Origin: Trichinella spiralis
Taxonomy: Eukaryota; Nematoda; Enoplea; Trichinellida; Trichinellidae
NCBI GenBank assembly: GCA_000181795.3
Contig: CM012955.1
Location: forward strand, 15,116,407-15,180,406
Direction of reading: 5' to 3'
Length of the DNA: 64,000 nucleotides
A program made the position numbers and the translations under genes. Below, piece by piece: positions 47,612 through 60,111 of the stretch. Numbering within the stretch: position 1 is the first letter of the stretch; each line of letters begins with the position of its first letter. The notes beneath the pieces were generated by a model. The model saw nothing but the letters and a program-made list of their open reading frames with translations, was not told where the DNA came from and did no database searches.

Positions 47612-50154
47612 TTTTGTTGTTTTCTTTTCAAATTATTGGACAAAGAAACGAGAAAAAAAATAAATCCAAGTAGCAGGATAGGGATATATTTTTAAAATGA
47701 AAAGGCAGTATTCGACTGATGATGATGAATCGAAGTTGGAAATGCGTGTATGTGGGGAGGGGGAAAATCGACAACCACACACACACACCAACGAGACCAG
47801 CAAACGACAATGAAACCGCCCAACGCGACGACCAATCCACTGACTATCAACGATCCGGTATTTCGATAAGTGAGTGACTGATTGATGATAACCTGCTTAT
47901 CAGTACCTACCGGCCGCCGAAGGCCGCGGGTAGCCAGTTTTCAAGAATGCTTGGAAAATTGACAACAGAGAAAAGCTGCCAACTGGTCAAGTGGAACGAA
48001 CAGTTTTTCCACTAGAGCTTCTTTTCTGCTTGTTTCGCTTACGCAATTTTGCAAAACTTTCCAACGTTTACTTGAACAACAAAACAAACAATCAATCGAC
48101 CGGCCAGATAGAAATTTTTACCAACAGCAACATTATTTTCTCAATATTCATCATTGTTTGTTAAATTAAACACGTTTCGATTTCATGCATCATCATCATC
48201 ATCCCCATTGTGTTTCAAACACAAAAGCTGACGCGAAGGTGCTCCAACAATTACAGTAATCCTTGATATTTCAGCGCAAAGACAACGGGCGAATTGTTTC
48301 CCTTCATCATCATCATCTTCTTCTTCTTTTCCTTTCACTCTCCCCCTCTCTTCCTCTTCTTCTTCTTTTTTTCAAAACTAGTTTCAATTGTTATCCCAAC
48401 CTGAACTTGGCTCTTCAATTCAATTATTGACGATCAATGTGAAGGGAAATTTTTCCAGTTGGTATATTGAAATGCTTTCTCGTTGCGCGTGTTTTAAATT
48501 GTTTCTGTGAAAATTCATTCTGATCATTTCTGCAATCGAATTAACGTTCCATTTCGATATATACTTTGTTACAGAAATTTTGCCATTTTCCAGTTGGTGT
48601 GGTTGAAATTGAACTTGTTCTCTCTCGTCTCGTCTGTCATGCAATATTTTTATTTGTACAATATTCAATTCACTTATTCTGCTGATAAATGTTCTCCCAC
48701 TCCCCTCCCCAAACTTGTATACAATATGCTTTCAGTTGAATGCATATCGTAATTCAATTCGTCCAAACCTACTCGTATTGATCAGTGGAAGAGCGTTCGG
48801 GTTTTTTTTTCTCTTTTGTTTCAAAACAAATTCTTTCCTAAATGTTACACGTCGAACATGTTACAAATGATATTTAAAAAAAAATTTTTTTTTCAATTTA
48901 TCACAACGCGTCTTTCCCCATTCCTCCTACGTCCTTATTGAAAAAACAACTACATCTATAATATATTTCAACACAGTACAGTAAATGTAAATTTCAACAA
49001 ATCTGACGTAGCAGTATGCTGTGTCAAATTAATCAATACTTAATGCAAGCTGCGTGCTGTTTGTGCGCAGACGCATGTTTACATTCTTATACGTTTTCAT
49101 GAATCAATGCTAAAAATGTGACAACTTTGACAATGAAACTGTCAATAGTAAATGAATCACACAGTATATCAAGGACAGTTTTCAATGAATTTGTTGTTCA
49201 CATTTGCAAACCAGTTGTAATTTGTTTTTTTTTCACTTTCAATTTATAAAAACAACAACCACCTCACAACGAGTCATCACAGTTGAAATTTGACCAATTC
49301 TGAAATCGATCAATCGAATTTCTCCTACCGATCAAACATTCAAAATAACAAATGCAAAATAAAATTAACATATACAAAAAGTTCATCGGAAAATGTCATT
49401 CTGATATCAAAATGACTTTCAACGCTGCAATTTATTTCAAAAGGAAACTGCTGAACAAAAGTTACTGTGAGCAAAGGTTTATTTATTTATTTATTTATTT
49501 TTTCTCCATTCCCACCACATTTTTCACCTAGCAACCGAAGAGCAAGAAATTGCAAAATAGAAATCATTCATTTGCATCAAACAGCCATTGCAATATCTTG
49601 AACAATGGTTGAATAGAAATTGTACCCCAGGCTTGTTTTCCACTTCATGCACAACACTATCCTATTTTTCATATTATAATCATTTCGATAAGTTCAACAC
49701 AGATTGAATTAGCAACGTTTTCTTCAATTCCAACTCCAGCGTGGATTTCAACATAACTGTAACTATTGTTCACACGGTTTGTTCGAAATTTAAGTGAAAC
49801 CAAAAATAAAAAGAAAAGAAAAACAACTTCTTTTCTCTTCTTAATGGTGAATATTTTGCCGACAAATCACATTTTTTCTAATGCACGTTATAAAGTTTAC
49901 TGTAAATGTGATTATCAAGCATTAATGTTCAATAATAAATACCGAAATAAAATATCACATGCAATTAGATTAATTTTAAAAACATTTTTGTAAAATAAAT
50001 TTACTAACGGAAATCAATTGTCATTTGTTGAAATTGATAAAAATTGAGTAGAAAATTAATTTTTTGTGACAGAATTCGGTCAGTGTGTAATGGAAAATTG
50101 TGTGTTTTCAGTCAGAGATAAAATTAGAAAAAAAAAACAAAAAACTTTATTTAC

Positions 50155-50484
50155 CTGTTTGAAGAATATATGGTAAATATTGTACACCTCGTTTTGAATG
50201 AGCCGGAATCGCATGAACACATTTGAGCTGATCAAACAGTTATTGGTGAACCGACTTCTTCGACTTCGCGTCGACCCGAAAGGAACATTTTGATTTTGGA
50301 CATTAGCATTTGTGTAACTTTTTTGCTTATTTCGTCGATATTCTGGAAGATCATCGTTGTTTCGTTTATCTTGTCGAATTCTTTCTTCCACTGCTATCCG
50401 ACGATGACGTAACGTTAGTACCAGATCAGAAAGCTGCTCTTTAGTTCGATTCACGTTTTTTTCATTTGACAGTTTGGCAGGCAT
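50155..50484 (-). CDS. Unidentified exon-like ORF between tropomyosin genes
   Basis: A 110-codon frame from ATG 50484 runs without a stop to a clean donor (CAG then gtaaat at 50155). A TTTTCAACAG acceptor-like site lies about 40 nt upstream of the ATG. The protein is charged and probably helical (TKEQLSDLVLTLRHRRIAVE), with a basic SRRSR patch and a hydrophobic end. It resembles no family I know and is not tropomyosin. No downstream exon was found, so the gene model is incomplete. Confidence 0.4.
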
Positions 50485-51270
50485 CAAGCAATTCACGAAA
50501 GTAATTTAAAATCTCTTTGACTGTTGAAAATGTGACAAAATGTTCACTGCTGCAAAACAGATGCAATTGTTAATTTAATATGCTTCAATTTTCGTTTCAA
50601 CGTGATTATACTTCAACAAATTGTTCGCAAATTGAAAAAATTTCTTCACTTTCCAGTCGTAATATAGGATATAAGTGGATAATGATTTTTATTGTGAAAA
50701 AGAAAAATTAAGCTTACCAAAATTAACTTGGCTTCAGTTGAAATATTCGGATACATGTTGTGTTAAAATAGTAGTAGTTGTAAGCGATTGTTGAGTACTG
50801 GAAATTGAGACAGGTCGTTTTCCAGAAAGCAGGTTTGTCGTAAATGGAAGTACAAAAATAAGGACACAATGGTTCTACGTGAAAATTTGCTCTCTAAAAA
50901 CAACATCTTACAACAAGAAATGGTAAAACAAAATCTGTCTTTCATAATAAACTACTCATTGCTTTTTCAAAGCATTTTACCATTTTGCAACTTTTAACAC
51001 AAATAAGTAATAATCATGTTGATATGAAAATTTTTAAAGCTAATTTTTGTTTTTAAGAAAAGCTAAGGCCAAATTATATATATATACGATGCTTTTTAGT
51101 GATTATATTTTTATAGAAGAATGCATTTTTACCGTTAGTATTATAACCGCAAGAAATGTTGACGCTTCCGACTGACATAACACAAACTTGCGATATTGAG
51201 AGCTGAATTTCAAATTGTCTGATTGCTCAACAACTGACTGCTTACGTGCTTTTATACTTATAACATTCAT

Positions 51271-51274
<4 letters not shown>

Positions 51275-51311
<37 letters not shown>
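51275..51311. repeat. (TA)n microsatellite
   Basis: About 18 TA units in the spacer between the tropomyosin genes. Confidence 0.95.
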
Positions 51312-51314
<3 letters not shown>

Positions 51315-52415
51315 GAAAGAGCAAAACAACAAGTGAAAATCAACATGAAATAACACGATATTATTGAGCGCATTATTAATCACTCAAACGGCTTTATAAG
51401 CAACCGTTGTAAATAGAATCAAACTTTTTAAACGTATTTCAATATTCAAACTAATCTGGCTATAAAGTAAAAACTACAAAAAATTGTTTATAAATATTAA
51501 ATCGAAACGTAAAACCAACAAAAAAAATCTTCTCGGTAAACTTTAAAATAAATGTAATTTATTATTTTTTTATAGTTTTCTGATAAAAAAAAATTTGTAA
51601 ACAAATATTTTTTCATCGTATGTAAAAATATTTCTGCTTGTAGTTTTTCTTTTTAAATGAGTGTTTGCTTTTTTTTGATAAAATTTGAATAGTTCTGTCA
51701 TCACTGCAGCAATATATTTTAATTGAAATTATCAATTTATTACTTGCTAATTTGATACGAACAACTTTAATTATTCATTTATTTTTATATTTATTAAACA
51801 ATTGAGCGATATAATTACAATTGTTACTCAGTGTCAGTTAATTTTTATAACATAATATTGACAAATATGTCAACACAAGATTTTAATTTTATTAAAAATA
51901 CTTTTTAAAAAGATTTACTATATATTTCTGTTAAATTACATATTTCTTTTGTTTTATGACTTGCACAGTTATCAGTTAATCTTTAAATACGAGACATTTT
52001 AAACTAAAATATTTCATGATTAATACTCTGACATATGGAAATAAGAACAGGAAAATTATTTTATAATTACAGTTTACTTTAAAGACTAGGCATTTCATTG
52101 GATGTCGAGAAAGCAATGGGCAATAAGAAATTATATTGTTGTTTAAGTGTCGCACACTCTAATTCTCTGACAAAATGATGCTAATTTTTAGCAACATATT
52201 GTCAGCTAATTCAAAGATTATATATAATACAAAAGCTGTAAAATGAGAATAAATGCTGAAAACCTTTTTCATAAAACTTCTTTGCTTTCTGTGACTAATC
52301 AATTCCAAAAAAAAAGAACAAAAATTATTTAAGCTATGCTACTGAAATATTTGACCAGTCGACAATGTAAAAAATCGAGCGCTGCGTATAACTTCTATGT
52401 AGTTCTTGAAACACA

Positions 52416-55083
52416 TCAGTAGCCGGATAATTCTTGGAAAGTCTGGTCCAATTCTTCAGAAATTGCTTTGTATTTTTCTTTCTCATGAACCAGCTCGTCT
52501 AAAATACAAAAAAGTTTTATTTATTCAATTTTTAATGTTTATTAGAACAAATTGTATAATTTCATCCAATTAGCTTTATATATTATGAAATATTTATTCA
52601 ATATTACCTTCCAATCGGTCAACTTCCTTTTGCAATTTCTGCACTGAACGTTCAGCAAATTCAGCTCGAGTCTCAGCCTAAAATAAACAGTATGTAAATG
52701 TATATTTCTTTTTTAATTATAATATTAAAATTTGGTCGACCTCCTTCAATCGTTGAGTCAACAATCGAATTTGTTCTTCGTATGAGTCTTCGCGTTGCAG
52801 AGCTTTCTCTTCGCTAACTTCCAAAGATTTCAAGTTGTTACCAACAACACGCAGCTCCTCTTCCAATTCCACAATTTTGCTGAAAAAGAATTTCATATCG
52901 TTCAATTAGATTATAATAAAATTATTTCACACATGTTAACACAAATAAGAGTAGTTGATCTATTTTTAGCCAGCACAAAAAATAAAATTTTACTAAATTC
53001 ATCAAACTGATGAACTTACTTTTCACCGGCTTCTGCGCGTTCTTCAGCTCTTTCCAAGTCAGCTTCAACCATTGCAAGTTTACGAGCTACCTGAAATAGA
53101 AGCAATAAATAAATAATCTTTTTCATAATTATAACATGATAACTAGTATATACTTCGTCATATTTTCGGTCGGCTTCTTCAGCTAACAGCTGAGCTTCTT
53201 TGAGCTGCGCTTCTAGCTGATAAACGCGTTCTTCATCTTGCAATGAGCGATTTTCCATAACTTTGCGTACTCTGAAGCGGAAAATGTTATAAAGTTTCTG
53301 GAATATATATCCAAATATTAATGTATTATAGTTCTCAAATTAGCCCACTATTTCAACTGCAGATTTTTTTTCCAAGTCAATCGAGTAATTGATTATTTCA
53401 ATTCTACATTTAAGTATTTGGGTTATTTTTTTTTTTTGATAATTTTTAAAATTAATTTCAAATAAATTCAAAGAACACCTTTCGCTTTCATCAGCTGTCT
53501 GTGAAGCTTCTTCCAGTTTTTCAGTGGCAATTTTCAGCCGTTCTTCAGCTCTTTCGAAATCTTCTTCAAGAAGCTGAATTCGTCGGTTCAATGCTGCAAC
53601 CTCAGCTTCCGCCTAAATATTCAAGAACGTTAGACAATATAACATTATTATTATTATTGCCAAATTTGATTTTCCAACAGATCCATTTCACCAGTCGAAT
53701 GAAGCTACAAGCAAGTTTGCATTTTATAAGAGATAAAATGCAGTGCAGCAATAATTTCATATTAAAAAGACAAATAATTAGTAAGCTGGGATTTAACAAG
53801 TTTTTGAAAATTATTAATCAAAATCAACAAGACCTTAGAATATGATCTTGACGTAAAACAGTCTGAATTTCATTGTTTATTTCAAAATTTATTTTCATAT
53901 TTAATGGAATTTTGTTGTTATTGCATTGTTATGAATTTTTGAAAATTTTATTTTATCCTTATAAATGATATTTAGAATGTTTTCTTCTGAAGCGAAATTT
54001 TTTGAAAAGTTGTTCACCTTAAATTTGCTTAAAAGCATTGAATTCGATTGACATGGTTATGGTGAACAGCTAAAAATTGTAACTAACTTTTGTCAGTGCA
54101 ATTCAGAACATTGCAACATAATAGTTTTAAATTTGCCTTTCAGTAAAAGTTTACTACTTTTATTTCACACACTCAAAAAGAAGAAATATATTGCTATGCC
54201 CTGCATTATAAACTGATAAGAATGCAATGCATACTCATAGTTCCGCCTTCACAAAATAAAATCAAATCGTCCACCCATTAAATGTGAAAGTAAAAACGAA
54301 AAATAACTACTTTGAAAAAAATAGCTAATCTTTCTGAATGAAGTTTTAATCAGTGTTCGTATTTTATAATTCTTTCATATGCAAGCTAACGCGAAGATGG
54401 CATGTGTTAGCCGGCTGTTGATAACTAACTACTCTCAGTGCGCCTGCACGCCAGTGGATTTATTTTGCTTGTTTGCTATCGAACAACGGGGAAAATATTC
54501 ATACTAAGCAACAGATTCATAATTGATGAAAAATTATAAAAAGCTAGAATTATTTACCTGTTGAAGAAATTTGCTCTACTTTTAAGCTGTACAATGTGAA
54601 TAATGTTAGAAAATATGCATTTGAAAATATCAGAAATAAAATGCCAGGAAAATATATGTTAATTTTGAAATGAAGCAGCGGACAACCCCTCCTATTTAAG
54701 TGTTTTGCAATTTTAGAAAAAGTATCCTTGACTGGTAAATCGCTTGAATAAGAATCCTGGTTAAATGAACATTAAACAGTTGCATACTTCTTGGACTTTC
54801 TTTTCTTTCTCTTCCAATTGAGCATTGGCTCCGGTGAGTTCTTCTTGGGCCTTGTCGAGCTCGTTTTCAACTTGCATCATCTTCTTCTGTGTATCACGCA
54901 GTTCTTCTTCAAGCTGTGAGAAAATGCACAACTTGTAAAGCAATATTAAGAATACTTTTTCGATGTTACCTTTTCTACGCGTTCCTGCTGTTGACGGGCT
55001 TTTTCCTCTGCCGCATCTGCGCGATCCATCGCGTTATCCTTCTCGATCTTCATCGCTTGCATCTTCTTCTTAATTGCATCCAT
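52416..55083 (-). CDS. lev-11: Tropomyosin, muscle isoform (copy A)
   Basis: Eight exons: 55083-54970, 54913-54788, 53612-53479, 53271-53154, 53090-53020, 52879-52741, 52677-52608 and 52498-52416. They give exactly 284 aa, the canonical length of long tropomyosins. It begins [20 protein letters not shown] and ends with the muscle-type tail [14 protein letters not shown]. Uninterrupted heptads are visible throughout. In muscle it lies along thin filaments and, with troponin, gates myosin access. All splice phases agree, and every junction falls where the C. elegans lev-11 exons do, as far as I can recall. No alternative internal exons were found in this copy. The start codon has good context (caaccATGG). 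Invertebrate tropomyosin is a well-known pan-allergen family. Confidence 0.96.
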
Positions 55084-58000
55084 GGTTGTAGATTTTGTGA
55101 GATTTCAAACTGCTGCTGCTTTGGGATATGAAGGAGGAATAAGTTTCGTTGTGAGAATATAGAAGTGCACACGAGCGCTTCTATCCAGCTGGTAAAGACG
55201 TAATGCAACTGAAGCGTCCGTCCGCTGAGTTTTCCTCTTGCAGAATGAACGAAAACGTATATGAGGCAGGCTTTTGTTTCTGCAGACACCACGGAAAGCA
55301 AGCTGTGTTAGCTGGCTGGCAAAATGGAACAAGATGTTTCTTCATCAACTCAAACCAATTGTCCATTGCTTAGCTATACACTTGAAGCAGCTGAAGCAAG
55401 CAAAATTTCTGCAAAGCAACTGCCGCTTTTCAAAGTTATAAGCAGGATATAATATACTAACAAAACAGCCAACGTCAGGCGTTTATAATTCTTCCGAATC
55501 ACTACATGTCGATTTCAGAGCATGTTTATATCGCCGAAGACAATTTATTTTAAGTGAACAACTTTTGCCGCTTCTCCTGGAACTTCTTACTGACTATTTA
55601 AAGCTGAAAAAAACCAAAGCAAAGCATAAAACTGCGTTAAATTGTGTTTACTGCATATGTGTAGTTTAAAATTTTTCACTGAGAAATCACATGCTGCTTA
55701 ATTGCTAAACCATTTCACAATTACATAAACTGAACTGCTACTCTTTGAATCTGATTGAAATTATTTAATTTTTTATGCTTGTATTTTCACAGAAGTTAGC
55801 ACAAAGCAGTATTCTTAAGTGCTACAAAGTTTGTAATAATTTTCATGATTTTACTTTTCTAAGTTGATAGATATCAAATTAATAATTAAAAGTAATTAAA
55901 TCAATAAAATATATTCTTGTTAAATATCAAATTATTAGATATTTCCTACTGCAAGTTTTAAGTGCATTCTGACCTCATGAAGACTAGAAAGTCAGTAAAC
56001 CTTTTAAACAATGCATTTACATTCACTTCAATAAACAGTTTTGAAACATTGAAAATAAGCGTTTTTTCATCTTTAAGCATAATAACTGAAAAAAAACTCT
56101 TGGGTAAAATGAAAAGAAATCTTGTTGCTTCATCAAATCTATTGCTTTTAAATGAGAATGACATTTCAACATTTACAAGTACTGCGTAATTCTGAGCAAT
56201 GAAATGCTCAGCTTCAGCTGCAAAACTTAATTTTTAATATTAATATATTAATTTAATGCAATCTGTTGATCAATAAACATCACTGAAAGTTGTTTGCTTT
56301 GTTGAATTGTTAGAATATAGTCTGAAATGTGCTTAATACATAGTTAAGAATGAAGATTTGCGCATTTAAGCTGACATGGTAAAAAACTGATGCAATACAA
56401 GTTTAATAATTGATAGAAAAAACTTATCTTAAAAATAATATATAAACAATATTAATATAATAAAAGACAATTGTTTTCTTAAACAGATTTTACAGCTTTC
56501 GCAATATTAATCTGTATATTTTATGTTTTTCTGTTTGTTCATCATAAAGTGATAAATGAGCATTAATATTATGTTGATAACCGAAAGCGCTAATTTATAA
56601 TTATTTTTTAATGAATTAGTACCTCCCGTTTAGATTCTAATTTAGAAAACGATGTTTTGATGAAATTCTTGCAGAATGCCAGCAATCTTCAAATTAAATA
56701 GATGCTGCAGAAAGAATGAAAATAAATGCAACTACAGCATCTATGATTCAAGTTGAGCATTACATATTTTTTATTATTTTCCTTTTTTGATTGGTAATTT
56801 TCTAAAGTTCAATGCTATATTTGTAGTTTATACGTTCAATGTAATGCTAATTTTTTGCACTGCATATATTTAAAGATTATACAATACTATCAGCTAGTCA
56901 GTGTGCTGACCTGAAAAAATCACCCTGGAATTATTGTCAAATGTAAATGTCACATAAATTATTTATTTTTGTTTTTAATTCTGAAAATATAATTTTCATA
57001 GTAAAATATTCGAATAAGCTGTTAAGAAGGAAAATAGAAAAATTATCATAAATGCATAATAAGTTGTTTAAATTTAGGTGTTCATTCAATTCAGGCATAA
57101 CTAATGTATTTATTTTTGAAGGAAAGATTATTTTTGCCAAGATAAAAAAACAATTTTTCTCAAGAGAAGTATATAGTAAGCTTTGTTAGAGCGGAATGAA
57201 TGCCGCATGATGAGAATATAATTTTGTCAGTAATTCTTGCTCGCACTTTTATTTATAGTAGTAAAAGTTTCGAGAAGTAAGAATGCATTTTTTAAAGCGA
57301 AGCGTAAAATGCGCTTAGAATTAAGCTGAAACTAGCAATATGTACATCCCATATGAGATTCATTGCTAGTATTAACTTGTGCGTTTGAAAAAATGTTATT
57401 GGCATTAGCTACTTTTTCAGGCATTCATTCAGCGTCGTTTTCTTAGCGTCAGATTGACGTGAACATTCCTCTGACGCACTTTACTTTTGAATAAATGACA
57501 AACAGACTGCCTGCGTGATTTACGCTATTTATGACTGATGTTGTTATAAACTGAGTTCAACTTTGAAACCTTTGTTTCAAGAATTCGATCATATGAATAT
57601 TTTTATATAAGAATTTAACAATAAAACTAATAATAAGAAATAAGATTTTGAGAAAGTGTATGTTAAATTTTACATCATTAAATTGCACTGCACATCTTGC
57701 CCCACTGTTTAATTATATGAACAAAATTGCAGTGCTGAAATAATTTCATGTTTGCAAAATTATAGAAGCATCGTTAAATCTTGTGTTGGGTAAGAAGATG
57801 CAAATGATAAAACAATTTTTTTATTCTTTAGTGAAACAATGGTTTTCTGTATTTTGTAGATAAGCAGTTGAAAGCTGATTTTTTCTTTAGGCGTGCTGTA
57901 AACAATTATACCATTGTCTAGTAAAATGTCAAAGTGAGTCCCCCTCCCCCCACGCGAAAAACACACGTTTGTGCACGCATCAGTTAAGAGCCATTGAACA

Positions 58001-58091
58001 GGCCATTTTCTTTGTGTGTGATCACAATTTGATCTGAACAAATAATGCTAGGCGTACAAATATTGAAGCTTCAATCACTGGCCAGTGGTCT
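55084..58091. other. Upstream region of tropomyosin copy A; no gene seen
   Basis: GC-richer sequence up to about 55500 is probably the 5' UTR/promoter of copy A. Beyond it is AT-rich sequence with chance frames, and a C-rich run near 57940. Confidence 0.45.
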
Positions 58092-58310
58092 CTATTGCCG
58101 AGCATTGTTCACAACTGTTGCATCCAGGCGCAACTGGACTGTTGGCTGCATGACACGGAAACAAACCGTAACTTGAAAACAGCAGCAAAATTTGCGCTTT
58201 TTTGACATGCATTGTGAGAGTAAAGAAAACAAGAAGCAATACCTGCGTGCCAGAATTTTGTTGAATGGCCAACAGCCGTATTTGCTCTCTACCACATTCA
58301 ACCGGATACT
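58092..58310 (-). CDS. Two putative terminal exons of an unidentified gene
   Basis: Segment 58310-58243 (after tttttag, before gtattg) reads YPVECGREQIRLLAIQQNSG and joins in phase 0 to 58145-58092 (after tcatgcag), which reads PTVQLRLDATVVNNARQ and stops. GC content is higher than in the flanks. No upstream exon or protein family was recognised, so this is only a candidate 3' end. Confidence 0.3.
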   Translation of the reverse strand, partial: SIRLNVVESKYGCWPFNKILARRYCFLFSLLSQCMSKKRKFCCCFQVTVCFRVMQPTVQLRLDATVVNNARQ

Positions 58311-59047
58311 CTAAAAAGGAGTTGAAAAATAAAGCAATTTTATGAAATTATTTATTATTGAAATGATTTTCATTTTTAATTTTTTACTAAATACTAAAGA
58401 GTACTGACGTTTATTATTTAAATTTATTTTAAGTGAGTTTAATTCAGCAACATGTTTACAAAGAATTCCCATTACACTTATGATCATCTAAAAGTAAATT
58501 CAGTTGGCATGTTTTATTTTATTTTTTTAATTCCTTGAAAGAAAGAACTTTACAATTTATTAAATAATTTTTACTTTAATTTAGTTTCATTTCATGTTGT
58601 TTGTGTCAGTTTTTGCTATTTCATATGTTAGCTACTTCAGAAATAAGCCAAACATTGCTTCATACTTTGTAATAAGTATAACGGATGAAAATTATATTGT
58701 TTCATTTCCTTAAATATTATGTGATTGTTTAATATGAAGCAATTGTATAACTTGAATGAAATCTTAGAAATTATTTCTCTTGTATATAAATAAATGTTGC
58801 TTTATTAGCGATATTCTATCGCCGAAATATTAAAATGAGCATTGTGAATAAAAATAGTCAGTGTTTTTGTTACATCGTTAAGATTACACATACTTAAAAT
58901 TGGTTAGGAAGTTTTGGTGATAAAGAAGAAAACAATAAAATGCAAGCTGTGCAATTAAATTTTTCTGAACAAAAATTAATTTATGCATTTTCATACTCAG
59001 TATCATTTGTCGATTTGAATATAGTTTATTAAGGATGATATCCAACA
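58311..59047. other. No gene seen
   Basis: AT-rich sequence without a supportable exon. Confidence 0.4.
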
Positions 59048-59091
59048 TCCCATGTGGTATAGTGGCTAGGATTTGATTCCCGGCATGGGAA
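59048..59091 (+). pseudogene. tRNA-Glu pseudogene with internal deletion
   Basis: The acceptor-stem arms TCCCATG and CATGGGA pair perfectly over 7 bp. The D-arm (TGGTATAGTGGCTAGGAT) is the characteristic tRNA-Glu sequence, and the 3' half of the T-arm (TTGATTCCCGG) follows directly. The anticodon arm, variable loop and 5' side of the T stem, about 28 nt, are missing. A 44-nt molecule cannot work as a tRNA. Confidence 0.8.
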
Positions 59092-59682
59092 AGCGTCGCC
59101 TTTGTTACTTTTATTAACTGGCATGTTAAAAGTTTTTTTACCAAAATGAAAGACTGTTCTTTATAATATAGAAGCTGAAAATTATATTATGCTGTTTGTT
59201 GTATAGCTTAAAATTAGACATTTCAGTAAATTGTAAATAATATTGTAAATGCCCATTATATTGTAAAATTTAGTGATTTGCCTGAAGTAGTTCAAACGAA
59301 TCGAATAAAAATGCTTGGCGTGGTCATCACAGCTTATCTGCTATAAAAAACAAAATGTTAGTGGAAACGTTGCTGTTGAATAAATACAAACCATTTGCGT
59401 TAGCAGCACAGTTTACCAAATTTCATAATTAAATAAATAAATAAATATGCTTTCATTTTTATAAAAAAATATTTGAAAGCATTAAATACACCTTCAGCTT
59501 GTAAAGAATGACAGTAGCAGTAAAAAAATAAATTTGCCAAAGAAATACTGAGAACTTTTCAATAATTTCAGCTTTCACTAAAATTTGTAAAGACCACTGT
59601 GTCCTTGAAAGTGACCAGCGGACAGTCCTAAAACGGGCTTCTCCGATTGCAGCATTTGTTTATGCTGTCCAATAACAGATAA
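59092..59682. other. No gene seen
   Basis: AT-rich sequence. GC rises from about 59580 into the small ORF that follows. Confidence 0.4.
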
Positions 59683-59835
59683 ATGGCCTCAAAATTTGAC
59701 ATATTCCGCTTTGGCCCGTTCCGTCGGCAACCCATTGATAAAGCCATTTATTGTTTCCTGACCCTTGTCGTTTTGGTAAAAGGTTGTGTTAGCAAAGCGG
59801 CATTTCTTTATCTCAGTAGACCAATTAAAAGTTGA
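59683..59835 (+). CDS. Small ORF, possible 50-aa single-span membrane protein
   Basis: ATG 59683 in good context (ataaATGG) follows the acceptor-like site ccaataacag by a few bases. The frame reads MASKFDIFRFGPFRRQPIDK, then a hydrophobic segment (AIYCFLTLVVL) and a short tail to TGA. A possible donor (TTG then gtaaaa) lies within it, so it might instead be a first exon. No family is recognised. The longer minus-strand frame over the same bases looks like its shadow. Confidence 0.4.
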   Translation: MASKFDIFRFGPFRRQPIDKAIYCFLTLVVLVKGCVSKAAFLYLSRPIKS

Positions 59836-60111
59836 GAAGTGAAAATGAAAAAGAATAGAATGATAATGAGATAGAAGATGCAATGCTGTACTGGATAGTC
59901 AAGTAAACTATATGTTCAATTTTTAGTGTTGTCTAGAAAACATAAGGACGGGCGAGGACGGTCACAAACTAACAATAGACGAAACAAGTAGGTCATTCTC
60001 AGTCAAAGGAACCAATCAGCTTGAAGTTTGGGTGGTGTTCACCATACGGCATCAGACCACCAGTTGTCTACAGGAAACCCTTTTCACTGCATTCACAGCT
60101 GCACATGGACT

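Larger units (their letters stand above)
47612..52415. other. Spacer between the two tropomyosin genes
   Basis: AT-rich with a GC-richer patch at 47880-48110, likely the copy B promoter, which contains the repeated GGGTAGCCAGT. There is a long (CTT)n run near 48310-48370 and (TA)n at 51275-51311. One exon-like ORF (50155-50484) is listed separately. Confidence 0.5.

Noticed and set aside
59689-59883. 64-codon minus frame
   Set aside because: It overlaps the plus-strand small ORF that has a better start context and no splice support exists for the minus frame.
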